Shown: positions 1 to 8,157, numbered from the stretch's first letter. The stretch: 41,772 bases of DNA from Thermoflexales bacterium (GCA_016931085.1 JAFGFO010000462.1:1-41772), one strand, 5' to 3'. The notes: a model not told the origin generated them from the sequence alone. A program made the numbers and translations.

Positions 1-60
1 GGGCGCAGAGTTTTTTAAATTCTTCTCGGCGTTCTCAGCGCTCTCGGCGGTGAAAGAGTT
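1..60. repeat. Intergenic dispersed-repeat-like sequence at the left edge
   Basis: This leading stretch has no gene. It carries phased TCGGCG/TCAGCG/TCGGCGGTGAAA-like words that resemble the CGCCTTGGCGGT repeat found at 30507-30558. Such 'gene-tail' repeats are common between Chloroflexota genes. The assignment rests on resemblance by eye only. Confidence 0.35.
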
Positions 61-84
61 TTGGTTGCGGCTGGAGGCCGCGCT

Positions 85-504
85 ATGAAAAGCTATCGAA
101 AAGAGTTGTGGTTCAACATCCCTGGCCGGCGGGGCTTTGTCAACATCACACCCCAGGTTGACGAGTGCTTGCGAGAGAGCCAGGTTCGAGAGGGCCTGTG
201 CTTGGTAAACGCCATGCATATCACGGCCAGCGTGTTCATCAATGACGACGAGCGAGGCCTGCACGCGGATTACGAAGAGTGGCTGGAGGGCCTGGCGCCG
301 CACGAGCCAATTAGCAAATATCGCCACAACAGAACTGGCGAAGATAACGGCGATGCCCACCTCAAGCGGCAAGTGATGGGGCGCGAGGTGGTGGTGGCCA
401 TCACCGAGGGGAGGCTGGATTTTGGCCCCTGGGAGCAGATTTTCTACGGCGAGTTTGACGGTGGGCGGCGCAAGCGCGTGCTGGTCAAGATCATCGGGGA
501 GTAG
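85..504 (+). CDS. yjbQ: YjbQ / UPF0047 family protein
   Basis: This is a 139-residue protein of the YjbQ (UPF0047) family, small cytosolic beta-sandwich proteins for which a weak thiamine-phosphate synthase activity has been reported. The family pattern is clear. A basic N-terminus leads into GFVNITPQV. The core [18 protein letters not shown] follows, with the conserved His near the middle, and then EWLEGLAP, a [12 protein letters not shown] segment and the C-terminal [21 protein letters not shown]. The ATG at 85 is preferred over an upstream TTG at 61 because GGAG at 73-76 gives a proper ribosome binding site and the protein then starts where family members start. It stands alone, convergent with tmRNA. 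The true physiological role of the family is uncertain. Confidence 0.9.
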   Translation: MKSYRKELWFNIPGRRGFVNITPQVDECLRESQVREGLCLVNAMHITASVFINDDERGLHADYEEWLEGLAPHEPISKYRHNRTGEDNGDAHLKRQVMGREVVVAITEGRLDFGPWEQIFYGEFDGGRRKRVLVKIIGE

Positions 505-517
505 GTGCCTTACACGC

Positions 518-532
518 CGTTGGGCGCCAACG
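518..532. repeat. Short hairpin after the yjbQ stop
   Basis: CGTTGG and CCAACG form a 6-bp stem around GCG, 14 bases after the yjbQ stop codon. No T-run follows, so terminator function is doubtful. Confidence 0.3.
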
Positions 533-568
533 CGGGATCGTTGACTGGCACGCTGCCGCTTGTCGCAC

Positions 569-600
569 AAAAAGAGCCCCCGTTTTTAGACAGGGGCTCT
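569..600 (-). terminator. Rho-independent terminator of tmRNA
   Basis: Read on the minus strand, AGAGCCCC and GGGGGCTCT form a G+C-rich stem around an A-rich loop, followed directly by TTTTTG. It begins just beyond the tmRNA 3' end, which fits a factor-independent terminator for ssrA. Confidence 0.85.
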
Positions 601-604
601 CTTG

Positions 605-996
605 TGGAGGTGACGGGAATCGAACCCGTGTCCGAAGAACTCGGCCACAAGTGCCTACAAGCTTAGTCGGTCGTTTGAGTCTCGCCGCCGCGCACACGGC
701 AGACAGAGCGCTGCAGCGGCCAGCCGTTCGTCTTAGGCCACCTCAACGGCGTCGGGCGGCCGCACGCTGGCATTTATGACATCTGGCCCTCAGCCCACCA
801 GCTCGAGGCTGAGGCAGACGTATCACCCGCAGGTGATAGGGGTAAGCCTACGCAGCCAACGGAAGGGCTGAGTAAGAAGCGTTACCCGCGAAAACTGGTG
901 TTTTGGCACCTAAAGTTTTGCTCCGTTTTTAACGAGGCCAGAGCGCCCCGGCTTGCCACCTGTGACCAACCTTCCCCGTCGAAGCCGATCACCCCC
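605..996 (-). ncRNA. ssrA: Transfer-messenger RNA (tmRNA)
   Basis: This is a one-piece tmRNA of about 392 nt. The 5' end GGGGGUG pairs with CACCUCC near the 3' end to form the tRNA-like acceptor stem. The 3' part carries the T-arm GGTTCGATTCC and the 5' part carries the hallmark GGCTTCGACGGG. The discriminator A is followed by CAA, so CCA is not encoded and must be added. The tag reading frame starts at the GCC resume codon (905-907), preceded by TTTAGGT, the counterpart of the Escherichia coli TTTAGTC. It runs to TAG at 848-850 and encodes AKTPVFAGNASYSALPLAA, a 19-residue degradation tag with the usual small hydrophobic end. tmRNA with SmpB rescues stalled ribosomes. Confidence 0.95.
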
Positions 997-1004
997 ATAG
1001 CTGT

Positions 1005-1032
1005 ATTATAATTGTTAATTGTTAATTGTCAA
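1005..1032 (-). promoter_or_regulatory. Consensus sigma-70 promoter of ssrA
   Basis: On the minus strand TTGACA (1027-1032) and TATAAT (1005-1010) are separated by 16 bp, both perfect consensus hexamers. The -10 ends 8 nt before the tmRNA 5' end, so transcription could start at or next to the mature end. Both hexamers are variant units of the heptamer array described at 1006-1047. Confidence 0.85.
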
Positions 1033-1047
1033 TTGTTAATTGTTAAT
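1006..1047. repeat. ATTAAYA heptamer array (tmRNA promoter region)
   Basis: On the minus strand five contiguous heptamers read ATTAACA, ATTAACA, ATTGACA, ATTAACA, ATTAACA, followed by a diverged sixth, ATTATAA. The third supplies the -35 hexamer and the sixth lies in the -10. The array starts two bases after the stop codon of the OB-fold gene. The same heptamer family occurs at 25686-25727. Confidence 0.9.
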
Positions 1048-1049
1048 GT

Positions 1050-1523
1050 CTACTTGATCTCAGGGTGGGAACTCAGGTACTTGACCAGGTTGCTTTTGAC
1101 CTTTTCGAACAGATCCAGCGCCGCCTTGGCTTGCGGAGATTCTTCACCATATTGATCGCAGGCGGCCTCGTAGGCTTCCTCGGCCTTGATCGCCTCGGCG
1201 CGGATTTGTTCCAGCTTGCGCTCGGTCTGGGCTCGCTTGCTGGTGATGGACGTGCCGACGACGGCGATGCAGGCTTTGCCGTTGCCGTCCAGGCGCGGCT
1301 CCAGGTAGCCCTCGATGACGAGCTCGGAGTCGTCACTTTCGTCGACGCGTGCCCGCTTGAATTGGCGCTCGGTGCACTGCACGACGTAGGTGCTGGGCTT
1401 GAACATGGGTAGCCCCTTGGGAGCGGAATTCGAGGCCGGGCCCGCGACGATTTTAAAGGTGACGATATTGTCCTTGACGCGCAGCTCTTGCGGCTGGCCG
1501 ATGAGGTTGATTTTTGCGCTCAT
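1050..1523 (-). CDS. OB-fold / single-strand-binding-like protein
   Basis: The protein is 157 residues from the ATG at 1523. Residues about 1-95 look like an OB-fold: alternating strands with TYVVQCTERQFKRA and then LVIEGYLEPRLDGNGKACI and VVGTSI, a layout seen in SSB-like proteins. The remaining 60 residues form a charged, coiled-coil-like helix (TERKLEQIRAEAIKAEEAYE). A GTG at 1550 would add nine residues and overlap the receiver gene upstream. Neither start has a clear ribosome binding site, so coupling to the upstream gene is likely (stop at 1540-1542, start 16 nt on). A DNA- or RNA-binding role is inference; I do not recognise a named family, and it lacks the acidic tail of true SSB. Confidence 0.6.
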   Translation of the reverse strand: MSAKINLIGQPQELRVKDNIVTFKIVAGPASNSAPKGLPMFKPSTYVVQCTERQFKRARVDESDDSELVIEGYLEPRLDGNGKACIAVVGTSITSKRAQTERKLEQIRAEAIKAEEAYEAACDQYGEESPQAKAALDLFEKVKSNLVKYLSSHPEIK

Positions 1524-1539
1524 GGTGGAATTTTCGATT

Positions 1540-1929
1540 TTAGCTTGCACTCTCGGCCAGCGACATGCTGGCTTTCAGGCGCTTGGCCATGTCACGCAGT
1601 TGGCCAAAGCTGATGGGTTTGACCAGCACCAGCAGGTCTTTTTCTGTTTCGTCCAGCATATCGGCCAGGCGCGCGTCGGCCGTGGCCAGGATGATGCGCG
1701 CCTTGGCCAGGCGCGCATCGGCCCGGATCTGGGCGAGAAGATCTTTGCCTGATACGTTGGGCAGGTGCAGGTCCAGGATGATGAGATCTGGCGTCGTTTC
1801 TGCCAGTCGCGCTTGGGCTTTGCTCCCGTCGCGGATAGTCTCCACCTCAAAGCCGGCCATCTGCATAGCCTCAGTAAAGATGGTTGACAAGTCGACGTCG
1901 TCTTCGATGACCAACGCTGTATGGCTCAT
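1540..1929 (-). CDS. Single-domain response regulator (CheY-like receiver)
   Basis: The gene encodes a 129-residue receiver domain with no output domain. The phosphorylation site is complete: acidic pair D10-D11, phosphoacceptor D53 in LDLHLP, T83 in LATAD and K104 followed by P105. Stand-alone receivers relay a phosphoryl group to or from a histidine kinase or act by protein contact. The ATG at 1929 has AAGGAG nine bases upstream. It follows the SpoIIE phosphatase gene by 81 nt and has its own probable promoter, so the kinase/phosphatase pair upstream is a candidate partner. The partner is not shown by the sequence. Confidence 0.92.
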   Translation of the reverse strand: MSHTALVIEDDVDLSTIFTEAMQMAGFEVETIRDGSKAQARLAETTPDLIILDLHLPNVSGKDLLAQIRADARLAKARIILATADARLADMLDETEKDLLVLVKPISFGQLRDMAKRLKASMSLAESAS

Positions 1930-1954
1930 AGCGATTGCTCCTTATGTGGCATGG

Positions 1955-1986
1955 AACCTGAAACCTCCAAGCTAAAACCTGAAACC
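1955..1986. repeat. Direct repeat AACCTGAAACC x2
   Basis: AACCTGAAACC occurs at 1955-1965 and 1976-1986 (21-bp period) in the spacer between the SpoIIE and receiver genes. Function is unknown. Confidence 0.6.
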
Positions 1987-1992
1987 GCCCTT

Positions 1993-2021
1993 ATTATACC
2001 GCTTTTGCCGTTATTTGTCAC
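1993..2021 (-). promoter_or_regulatory. Probable sigma-70 promoter of the receiver gene
   Basis: On the minus strand GTGACA (2016-2021) and TATAAT (1993-1998) are 17 bp apart. The -35 overlaps the end of the SpoIIE gene, so the receiver and OB-fold genes may be transcribed independently. Confidence 0.6.
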
Positions 2022-3918
2022 CTTCCACAGCATCCCCGTTGACCAGCACCACCACCATGGTCAGATCGTCGTGCATCTCGGCCTGGCCGACAAAGGCGCG
2101 CACATCGGCCAGGATCCAGTCCTGCACGGCTTGCGCGCCGCCGTGGGGGGCGCTGGCCAGGCGCTCGGCCAGGCGCTCGAAGCCATAGATTTCTTTGTCG
2201 ACGTTCATCGCCTCGACGATGCCGTCGCTGCCGAGCAGCAGACAATCGCCGGGGGCCAGGCGCTGCTCGATCTCGCGATAGCTGGCTTCGCCGATGATGC
2301 CCAGCGGCAGGCCGCCGATGCGGAGCAGCTCGACCTTGCCTTCGCGCGAGCGCAGGAAGGGGGCGATCATCCCGGCGTTGGCGACGCGCGCCTGCCAGGT
2401 GGGGCCGTCGGGACTGTCGCCGCGTTGGAGCGCCACGTAGCACAGGGCGGTGTTGAGGTTGTTGCGTTGGGTGTGGGGGTGGATCTCGCCGTTCAGCTCG
2501 GCCATCAAGGCCGCCGGGCGGGCCGGACGGCGCAGCTCGTTGCTCAGCAGGCCGAAGGACAGCGACATCATCAGCGCCGCCTGCATGCCCTTGCCCGACA
2601 CGTCGCCCACGGCGATCCCCAAATGCTCGTGACCAAAGACGAAATAGTTGTAGAAATCCCCCCCCACCTGGCGGGCGGCTTGCGAATAACCCGTCATATC
2701 CAATCCGTGCATCTCGGGCGCGGTGGAGGGCAGCAGGCTGGCTTGAATTTGCTGGGCGATGGTCAGCTCGCGCTCCACCTGCTCCAGCTCGTACTCGTGC
2801 AGGCGGGCGTTCTCCAGGGCCACGGCCACCTGGTTGGCAAAGGCGAACACGAGCTGGGCGTCCTCCTGGGTGTAGAGCGTTTCGTCTATGCGCCCCATGC
2901 CCAGCAGCCCGATAGGGCGGTCTTTGACCAACAGCGGGGCGTTGATGAACGAGCGGGTGTTGAACGAGGCCATCACGCCTTCGGGGATCCAGCGCTCGTC
3001 GCGTGTCACGTCGGGCACCACCACCGGCTGCTTGCTTTGCAGGGCCAGCACGTTGAGGGGGAAGCGATCGAGGGGGATGCTAAAGTCGGCGTATGCCCCG
3101 CCCCGCTTGTCGCGCCCGGCCAGCAGCTTGAGCTGCTGGCCGGCCAGCAGGGTCACGTTGGCATAGTGGTACATGACCACCTTTTCCAGTTGGGTGAGGA
3201 TCGACTTGACCACCTCCTGCGGGTCGAGCGAGGCGCCGACGATCTTGGCCACCTCGCGCAGCGTGTCCGACTGCCCCAGCGCCTCGGCCAGGTGCTCGTT
3301 CGTGTCGGCCAGTTCTTGGGTCCGGTCGGCGACGCGCTGTTCGAGATCTTCGTTGAGAAGACGCAGGTCGTGCAGGGTGTTTTCCAGGCTGCGGGCAGCC
3401 AGCCAGGCGACCAGGGCCACGGCCATGAGACCAATAGTTGCAAACGGTATTGTGCTCATCTCGGTGGGGGCGCCGGTTTGTGCAATGTAGGCCAGTAAGA
3501 GACCCATCAGGCCGGCGGCAACAAAACTGGCATACGGGCGTAACAGCACGCTGGCCATGAGGATGGGAATGGTGAGCAAAAACAGGCTGCGTCCTTGTAC
3601 AACTTGTTTTGGTTCATCACTAAAGGCGATTGCACATGCCAAGAGCACCAGAAAGATCGAGCTGGCCAGCCAGCCGGGGCCATAACGGCTGATGAGGAGA
3701 ATGATGGTGATGCCGCTCAACACGGCAGCTCCCATGAGGTAGAGCCATAGGCTGTCTGCCAGTCTTACCATGCCGAAAACTACGACCAGGGTCATGATCA
3801 GTAATGCAGCCAGCATAAGCGTGGCTGAACCGAGCAACAGGATATTGAGCAGCTTGCGGCGGCGTGCATCGTCAGGATCGGTTGAAGACACCTTCAAGAA
3901 TCGGCCAATGATACTCAT
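2011..3918 (-). CDS. Membrane GAF-SpoIIE (PP2C-type) serine phosphatase
   Basis: The 635-residue protein has about six membrane helices (residues 25-175), a coiled coil (175-215), a GAF domain (about 218-370), a helical linker with the usual IAQQIQASLLP (387-397) and a PP2C/SpoIIE domain (about 405-628). Metal-binding motifs are present: GGDFYNYF (419-426), GDVSGKGM (438-445), SDGIVEA (564-570) and HDDLTMVVV (616-624). Such phosphatases dephosphorylate anti-sigma-antagonist proteins in partner-switching pathways; the target is unknown here and no STAS or RsbW-like gene is in the window. The membrane part is about 85% identical by eye to that of the kinase upstream, so both probably read the same signal. 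Confidence 0.93.
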   Translation of the reverse strand: MSIIGRFLKVSSTDPDDARRRKLLNILLLGSATLMLAALLIMTLVVVFGMVRLADSLWLYLMGAAVLSGITIILLISRYGPGWLASSIFLVLLACAIAFSDEPKQVVQGRSLFLLTIPILMASVLLRPYASFVAAGLMGLLLAYIAQTGAPTEMSTIPFATIGLMAVALVAWLAARSLENTLHDLRLLNEDLEQRVADRTQELADTNEHLAEALGQSDTLREVAKIVGASLDPQEVVKSILTQLEKVVMYHYANVTLLAGQQLKLLAGRDKRGGAYADFSIPLDRFPLNVLALQSKQPVVVPDVTRDERWIPEGVMASFNTRSFINAPLLVKDRPIGLLGMGRIDETLYTQEDAQLVFAFANQVAVALENARLHEYELEQVERELTIAQQIQASLLPSTAPEMHGLDMTGYSQAARQVGGDFYNYFVFGHEHLGIAVGDVSGKGMQAALMMSLSFGLLSNELRRPARPAALMAELNGEIHPHTQRNNLNTALCYVALQRGDSPDGPTWQARVANAGMIAPFLRSREGKVELLRIGGLPLGIIGEASYREIEQRLAPGDCLLLGSDGIVEAMNVDKEIYGFERLAERLASAPHGGAQAVQDWILADVRAFVGQAEMHDDLTMVVVLVNGDAVEGDK

Positions 3919-3974
3919 AGTTTACTTCCCATTCTTGTATAATTCATACGCTGACGTTTGTGCTGCTTATGATG

Positions 3975-3990
3975 GGCTATCGGAATAGCC
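3975..3990. repeat. Small hairpin between the kinase and phosphatase genes
   Basis: GGCTAT and ATAGCC pair around the loop CGGA in the 136-nt spacer between the histidine kinase and SpoIIE genes. No T-run follows on the minus strand. It could pause or process the transcript; no clear promoter was seen in this spacer. Confidence 0.4.
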
Positions 3991-4054
3991 AGTTGAAATT
4001 GAGGCTTTGCACGCGTAAGATGCGTCAAAATCAACCAGTTATTGCGAATGACCC

Positions 4055-5740
4055 TTATGACGAGTTCTCGATTGGGGGTGGAACAAACGGAATAGTCGCC
4101 ATAAACGCGCTGCCTTCCCCTACCTGGCTTTCGACGCCGACCCAGCCGCCCATCAGCTCGACCAATTGCTTGACGATGGCCAGCCCCAACCCGATGCCTT
4201 GGTACTTGCGCGTCGTGATGTCGCCCTCTACCTGGTAAAAACGCTCGAACACCCGGTCCAGCTTGTCGGGTGAGATGCCTGGGCCTGTATCCGATACAGC
4301 CATAGCCCAATGCGCCTCGTCAACGCGGTAAAAACGCACGTGCACGCCGCCGTGTTCGGTAAACTTGAGCGCGTTGCCGACCAGGTTGACCAGGATTTGG
4401 TGCAGCCGCTGCGGGTCGCCTTGCAAGGGGGTGGGCAGGTTGTCTTCGACCTCACCGGTCAACGTCAGATCCTTAGTCTCGGCCAGCACGCCCATCACGC
4501 TCTGCAGGCCGTCGAGCAACTCGGCCGGATCGAACGGGCCAATCTTGAGTGCCATCCGTCCCGCCTCGATCTGGGCCTGGTCGAGCAGGTCGTTGACCAG
4601 GCTGAGCAGCCGCTTGGCGTTGGCCGTGATGCGCTGCAAGGTGCCCATCTGCTTGGTCGTCAGCTCGCCGTAGACCAACTCTTGCAGCATCTCGGAGTAT
4701 CCCATAATGGCGTTGAGCGGCGTGCGCAGGTCGTGGCTGACCATCGACACGATGGCGCTCTTCATGCGGTCCACTTCGGCTTCCCTGGTGAAATCGCGGA
4801 ATACCGCCACAGTGCCGGCCACCTGGTCGGGCTCGGTGCGCACCGGCGCCAGGCTGACCGACAGTGTTTTGCGGCCCCAGCCGAACTTGACGCTGGGGTG
4901 GCGTTCTTCCTTGTCTTTGAACAGCTCGACGATGGTTTGCCTGTCTGCCTCGCTCACGTTTTCACCCAACAAGGTGGTCAGGTCGGAATCCACAATATCG
5001 ATTTCCGAGCGATCCAGGAGTTGGCTTATCGATGGGTTGATCATCGTGGCCCGCCCGTCGTTGTCGAACACGACCACGCCGTCGGCGATGCTTTCCAGGA
5101 TGGCCTGGTTTCTGCCCCAGGCTTCAGCTAATTCGTGTGTTCGGTCTTGGACGCGTTGTTCGAGTTCTTCGTTGAGGAGGCGCAGGTCGCGCAGGGTGTT
5201 TTCCAGGCTGCGGGCGGCCAGCCAGGCGACAAAGGCCACGGCTATAAGACCAATCGTTGTAAACGGTATCGTGCCCAGCTCGAGGGGGGCACCAGTCCGC
5301 GCAATGATGGCCAGCAAGAGGCCGGTCAGGCTGGCGGCCACGAAACTGGCATAAGGGCGTAGCAACACACTTGCCATGAGGATGGGGATGGTGAGCAAAA
5401 ACAGACTGCGTCCTTGGACGACTTGATTGGGGTCGTCGCTAAAAGCGATCGCAGCTGCCAAGAGCGCCAGAAAGATCGAGCTGGCCAGCCAGCCGGGGCC
5501 ATAACGGTTGATGAGGAAAATGATGGTGATGCCGCTCAATACGGCAATTCCCATGAGGTAGAGCCACAGGCTGTCTGTTAGTTTTACCAGGCCGAAAAGT
5601 ACGACCATGGTCATGATCAGCAATGCAGCCAGCATAAGCGTGGCTGAACCTAGTAACAGGATATTGAGCAGCTTGCGGCGGCGAGCATCATCGGGATCTG
5701 CCGAAGAAACGTCTAACCATTGGCTCACGTTGATTTTCAT
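4055..5740 (-). CDS. Membrane PAS histidine kinase
   Basis: The 561-residue kinase has a membrane sensor of about six helices (residues 20-175) and a coiled coil. A PAS domain follows (about 210-315, [16 protein letters not shown]), then HisKA with the phosphoacceptor H336 in [11 protein letters not shown]. The ATPase domain has N456 in [15 protein letters not shown] (484-489) and GIGLGLA (515-521). No receiver is attached. The ATG at 5740 overlaps the TAA of the diterpene cyclase gene (TAATG), which indicates translational coupling; an in-frame ATG at 5746 is an alternative. This start also matches the paralogous phosphatase N-terminus. The coupling to a diterpene gene is unusual and may mean that the kinase responds to or controls that product, which is inference. 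Confidence 0.92.
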   Translation of the reverse strand: MKINVSQWLDVSSADPDDARRRKLLNILLLGSATLMLAALLIMTMVVLFGLVKLTDSLWLYLMGIAVLSGITIIFLINRYGPGWLASSIFLALLAAAIAFSDDPNQVVQGRSLFLLTIPILMASVLLRPYASFVAASLTGLLLAIIARTGAPLELGTIPFTTIGLIAVAFVAWLAARSLENTLRDLRLLNEELEQRVQDRTHELAEAWGRNQAILESIADGVVVFDNDGRATMINPSISQLLDRSEIDIVDSDLTTLLGENVSEADRQTIVELFKDKEERHPSVKFGWGRKTLSVSLAPVRTEPDQVAGTVAVFRDFTREAEVDRMKSAIVSMVSHDLRTPLNAIMGYSEMLQELVYGELTTKQMGTLQRITANAKRLLSLVNDLLDQAQIEAGRMALKIGPFDPAELLDGLQSVMGVLAETKDLTLTGEVEDNLPTPLQGDPQRLHQILVNLVGNALKFTEHGGVHVRFYRVDEAHWAMAVSDTGPGISPDKLDRVFERFYQVEGDITTRKYQGIGLGLAIVKQLVELMGGWVGVESQVGEGSAFMATIPFVPPPIENSS

Positions 5741-7212
5741 TACCATTGTCCACATTCTTGTGTGACCAACTCCAGGGCGCTGAGAATTGCAGAACGAACA
5801 ACCAGTACTGGACAGTACAGACATTTGCCAATCCAAAGCGGAGGATAGGGAGGCTCGATATGATCGGCCAGCCATACTGCACCCCGCTTTAACACGTCAG
5901 TTGGCACTTGCCCATCATGTCGTTTCCATATAGCCAATGCTTGTAGGCAGTAAGCTGTTTCTTCGGCGGTAGGTATGTAATAGCCCCAGGATCCCTCTTG
6001 GTTCTGCGTCTCCAAAATCCAGTAAGCGGCGTCGTTGATTGTGTCGGCGTCGCACCCGGCCAGGGTGATGATCGCATGAGCCGTAGTATAATATGGCGAT
6101 GCGTGCCACTTGTCGAACCAAAACAGGCGTGCGGTTTGTGTGCGCCGAAGGAACTCGATTATTTTTCGAAACGGTCCATGTTGTATAGACAATCCGGCTT
6201 GTTGCAATGCGCCCAGGATGTGGATATTGGCACTGATCGACGGGTTGGCTTCTAGGGCAAAACACCGGTAGTGATCGGATTCTTCATAGCTGAGTACCGC
6301 TGCCAGGTCAGGCGCGCGGCCAAAGCGTGCCAGGGTTTCGTAAACCATGCCCGTGTCGTCCCCATCCGTGGGGGTGTAACCGGCCGCGAATCCGATACCC
6401 TTCATGGGCCGCCATGCCTTTTCCATAAAGTCAAGGTGAGGTTGGCACATGGCCAGTACATCATCGTCCAAGTGGGCAATGATCGCCAGGTTCCATAGCG
6501 TCCAACCCCGTTCGAACATATCGAATGGAGCCACGTTAGGCACACCCCCATTGTTGTCGATGATGCCTGCCAGGTACTTTGTCGCGGCTTGGTTCCCTGC
6601 TTGTACATTCAGCACAAAGAATGCTGTTGCCGATGGGCTGTAGGCTATGGAGCCATTGACCTCCTGGAGGTTCTGCACGTCTAGCAATTGTAGTCCATCT
6701 GACCCCGCCATTTCGGCCGAATGTGCCATGGTCACAAAACGGTTTATGAGCTGGCCAGGTAAAGTTGACAGCTTTGCCGTGCGGCTGCTAACCAAGCGAT
6801 GCAGTATGCTGTTTCCTCGCAGGGTTATCCCTAATGCTTGAGCCTCTGCGAGTAGCGTAGGCACAATCATCTCAAAGCCAACGGTCGCGGCCGGGTCCGA
6901 GTGTAGCCCTGTGATGGCTGCTTCCAACATGGCCAAGGCCCTTTGCCATCGGATATGGTCGTTTGTTGCATGGCCTCGTTGGGCGAGTGCTGTCATCGCC
7001 GCGAGTGTGCAAATCACTCGATCGTGATGGTAAGTGATGTGGCGAGTTCCCCAACCGCCATCTGCAAGTTGGTGTTCGCGCAGCCAATCAAGTGCCTGCT
7101 CGCCCATTTCTCCACCCAGGCGAGCGACCCAGGCCGTGTCGTAGGCAGTGCTCATCATCGTGCCCTGGCCAATATCCTTTAATAGTTGGCAAATGTCTTG
7201 ATGTAGATTCAC
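5740..7212 (-). CDS. Class II diterpene cyclase (copalyl/halimadienyl/kolavenyl diphosphate synthase type)
   Basis: The 490-residue protein has the size of the two-domain (beta-gamma) bacterial class II cyclases such as Rv3377c (about 500 residues). Diagnostic motifs are STAYDTAWVARL (21-32), the catalytic acid motif DGDD (283-286, in YTPTDGDDTGMVY), PFDMFERGW (229-237), and QW-like repeats LADGGWG (49-55) and QEGSWGYY (405-412). Near the end WIGKCLYCP matches bacterial diterpene cyclases. These enzymes protonate geranylgeranyl diphosphate and cyclise it while keeping the diphosphate. No class I DDxxD motif is present. The GTG at 7212 overlaps the TGA of the preceding gene (GTGA), so the pair is translationally coupled; a longer reading frame to 7344 only covers the upstream gene. 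Product stereochemistry cannot be read from sequence. Confidence 0.93.
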   Translation of the reverse strand: MNLHQDICQLLKDIGQGTMMSTAYDTAWVARLGGEMGEQALDWLREHQLADGGWGTRHITYHHDRVICTLAAMTALAQRGHATNDHIRWQRALAMLEAAITGLHSDPAATVGFEMIVPTLLAEAQALGITLRGNSILHRLVSSRTAKLSTLPGQLINRFVTMAHSAEMAGSDGLQLLDVQNLQEVNGSIAYSPSATAFFVLNVQAGNQAATKYLAGIIDNNGGVPNVAPFDMFERGWTLWNLAIIAHLDDDVLAMCQPHLDFMEKAWRPMKGIGFAAGYTPTDGDDTGMVYETLARFGRAPDLAAVLSYEESDHYRCFALEANPSISANIHILGALQQAGLSIQHGPFRKIIEFLRRTQTARLFWFDKWHASPYYTTAHAIITLAGCDADTINDAAYWILETQNQEGSWGYYIPTAEETAYCLQALAIWKRHDGQVPTDVLKRGAVWLADHIEPPYPPLWIGKCLYCPVLVVRSAILSALELVTQECGQW

Positions 7213-8141
7213 GGTCTGTCCATAAAATTTGTTGGCAGATTCACTTGCGGCAAGGGATACCAATATCCTCCGCGTTCTTGCCTTGCCCCTATCCCAAGTG
7301 CGGCGTCGCGATTCGCATGGTAAAATTCTCGCATCATATTCCATTCATCGGTCGCCATAGATAAATAGTTCGGCTCGGTCTCGCGCCGGGTATAGAGATG
7401 GTCATACAGGATAGCGCGCAGTTGTGTCTGGGTGATGTAGGGTGATGGGGCGATGCTAAAGTACAAGTCTTCGTTGCCCGTTGCCACCAACGGCATGTCG
7501 AAGGCGGCGAACTTGTCAAAACCGATGAAGATGTCCACTGTCTCCACGTGCTCGCCGTAGTAGACTTCCACAATGTGACGTTTATCTGGCAAATGGCCTT
7601 TTTCCCGGTAAAAACGAACCGCGATTTCGGCCACAGCCTCAGTCGCGTCGTGGGCAAACAGGCCAAAGAAGAGGCGGTACTGGTCGTTTGCCATCGTTTG
7701 CCTGCTAATCTCGTCGAACAAAGCTGGCAGATGAGCATAGGGTGTTTGATCAAAGGCATGGCGGTAATCGCCGTAGAAGCGGACGCGCACGCCATAAGCT
7801 TTGTAAAAATCCAAAAAATCCGAACGAGTCGCCAACCATTCTAGCCCTTCAGCCGCGATGCTTACATTGTATACCTCTCTCTCCATCAAGTCAGGGCCAA
7901 AGGAAGGAGTCAAGAGTGTAGACACCCCATGAGCAAAGATCAGTTGAAAGATCTCGATATAGCGCTTGGCTATCGCGCTGAGATATGCTTTGCCAAAGTC
8001 GTTTCCAGCCTCCGGCCGGTGCTCCAGCATAAACCATCGGCTTGTGCCATTGATGGGAAAGACGCACACCTTGGGTCCAGCTTCGCGTACTAGCCGGGCT
8101 ACTTCATCTGTAGGCAGATTTTGAAACTTTTCAAGGTCCAC
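7209..8141 (-). CDS. Rv3378c-like diterpenyl transferase/phosphatase (cis-prenyltransferase fold)
   Basis: This 310-residue protein aligns along its whole length with M. tuberculosis Rv3378c (tuberculosinyl adenosine / isotuberculosinol synthase, about 296 residues), recalled from memory. Shared landmarks are GPKVCVFP (22-29), NGTSRWF (31-37), FYGDYRH, VYYGEHVETVDIFIGFDKF, LYFSIAPSPYITQTQLR and ILYDHLYTRR. The family has a UppS-like fold and turns a bicyclic class II product into an alcohol or transfers it to a nucleophile. The residue aligned with the catalytic Asp (D34 in Rv3378c, the Asp of MDGNGRW in UppS) is Asn31 here. It starts 16 nt after the GT87 gene and overlaps the cyclase gene by 4 nt, the arrangement of a functional pair. 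A related pair in Herpetosiphon makes kolavelool (from memory), so the product could be a clerodane or halimane alcohol or an adduct. Confidence 0.9.
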   Translation of the reverse strand: MDLEKFQNLPTDEVARLVREAGPKVCVFPINGTSRWFMLEHRPEAGNDFGKAYLSAIAKRYIEIFQLIFAHGVSTLLTPSFGPDLMEREVYNVSIAAEGLEWLATRSDFLDFYKAYGVRVRFYGDYRHAFDQTPYAHLPALFDEISRQTMANDQYRLFFGLFAHDATEAVAEIAVRFYREKGHLPDKRHIVEVYYGEHVETVDIFIGFDKFAAFDMPLVATGNEDLYFSIAPSPYITQTQLRAILYDHLYTRRETEPNYLSMATDEWNMMREFYHANRDAALGIGARQERGGYWYPLPQVNLPTNFMDRP

Positions 8142-8157
8142 TATTGGGCAACTCCTC

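Noticed and set aside
1921..3498. Long open reading frame opposite the SpoIIE gene (plus strand)
   Set aside because: It is rich in His, Gln, Gly and Val with no domain, and is antisense to a fully motif-supported phosphatase; a codon-bias shadow.
7213..7344. Extended N-terminus of the diterpene cyclase
   Set aside because: The extra residues are basic and unlike the family, they overlap the end of the transferase gene, and a GTG at 7212 overlapping the TGA gives the right length.
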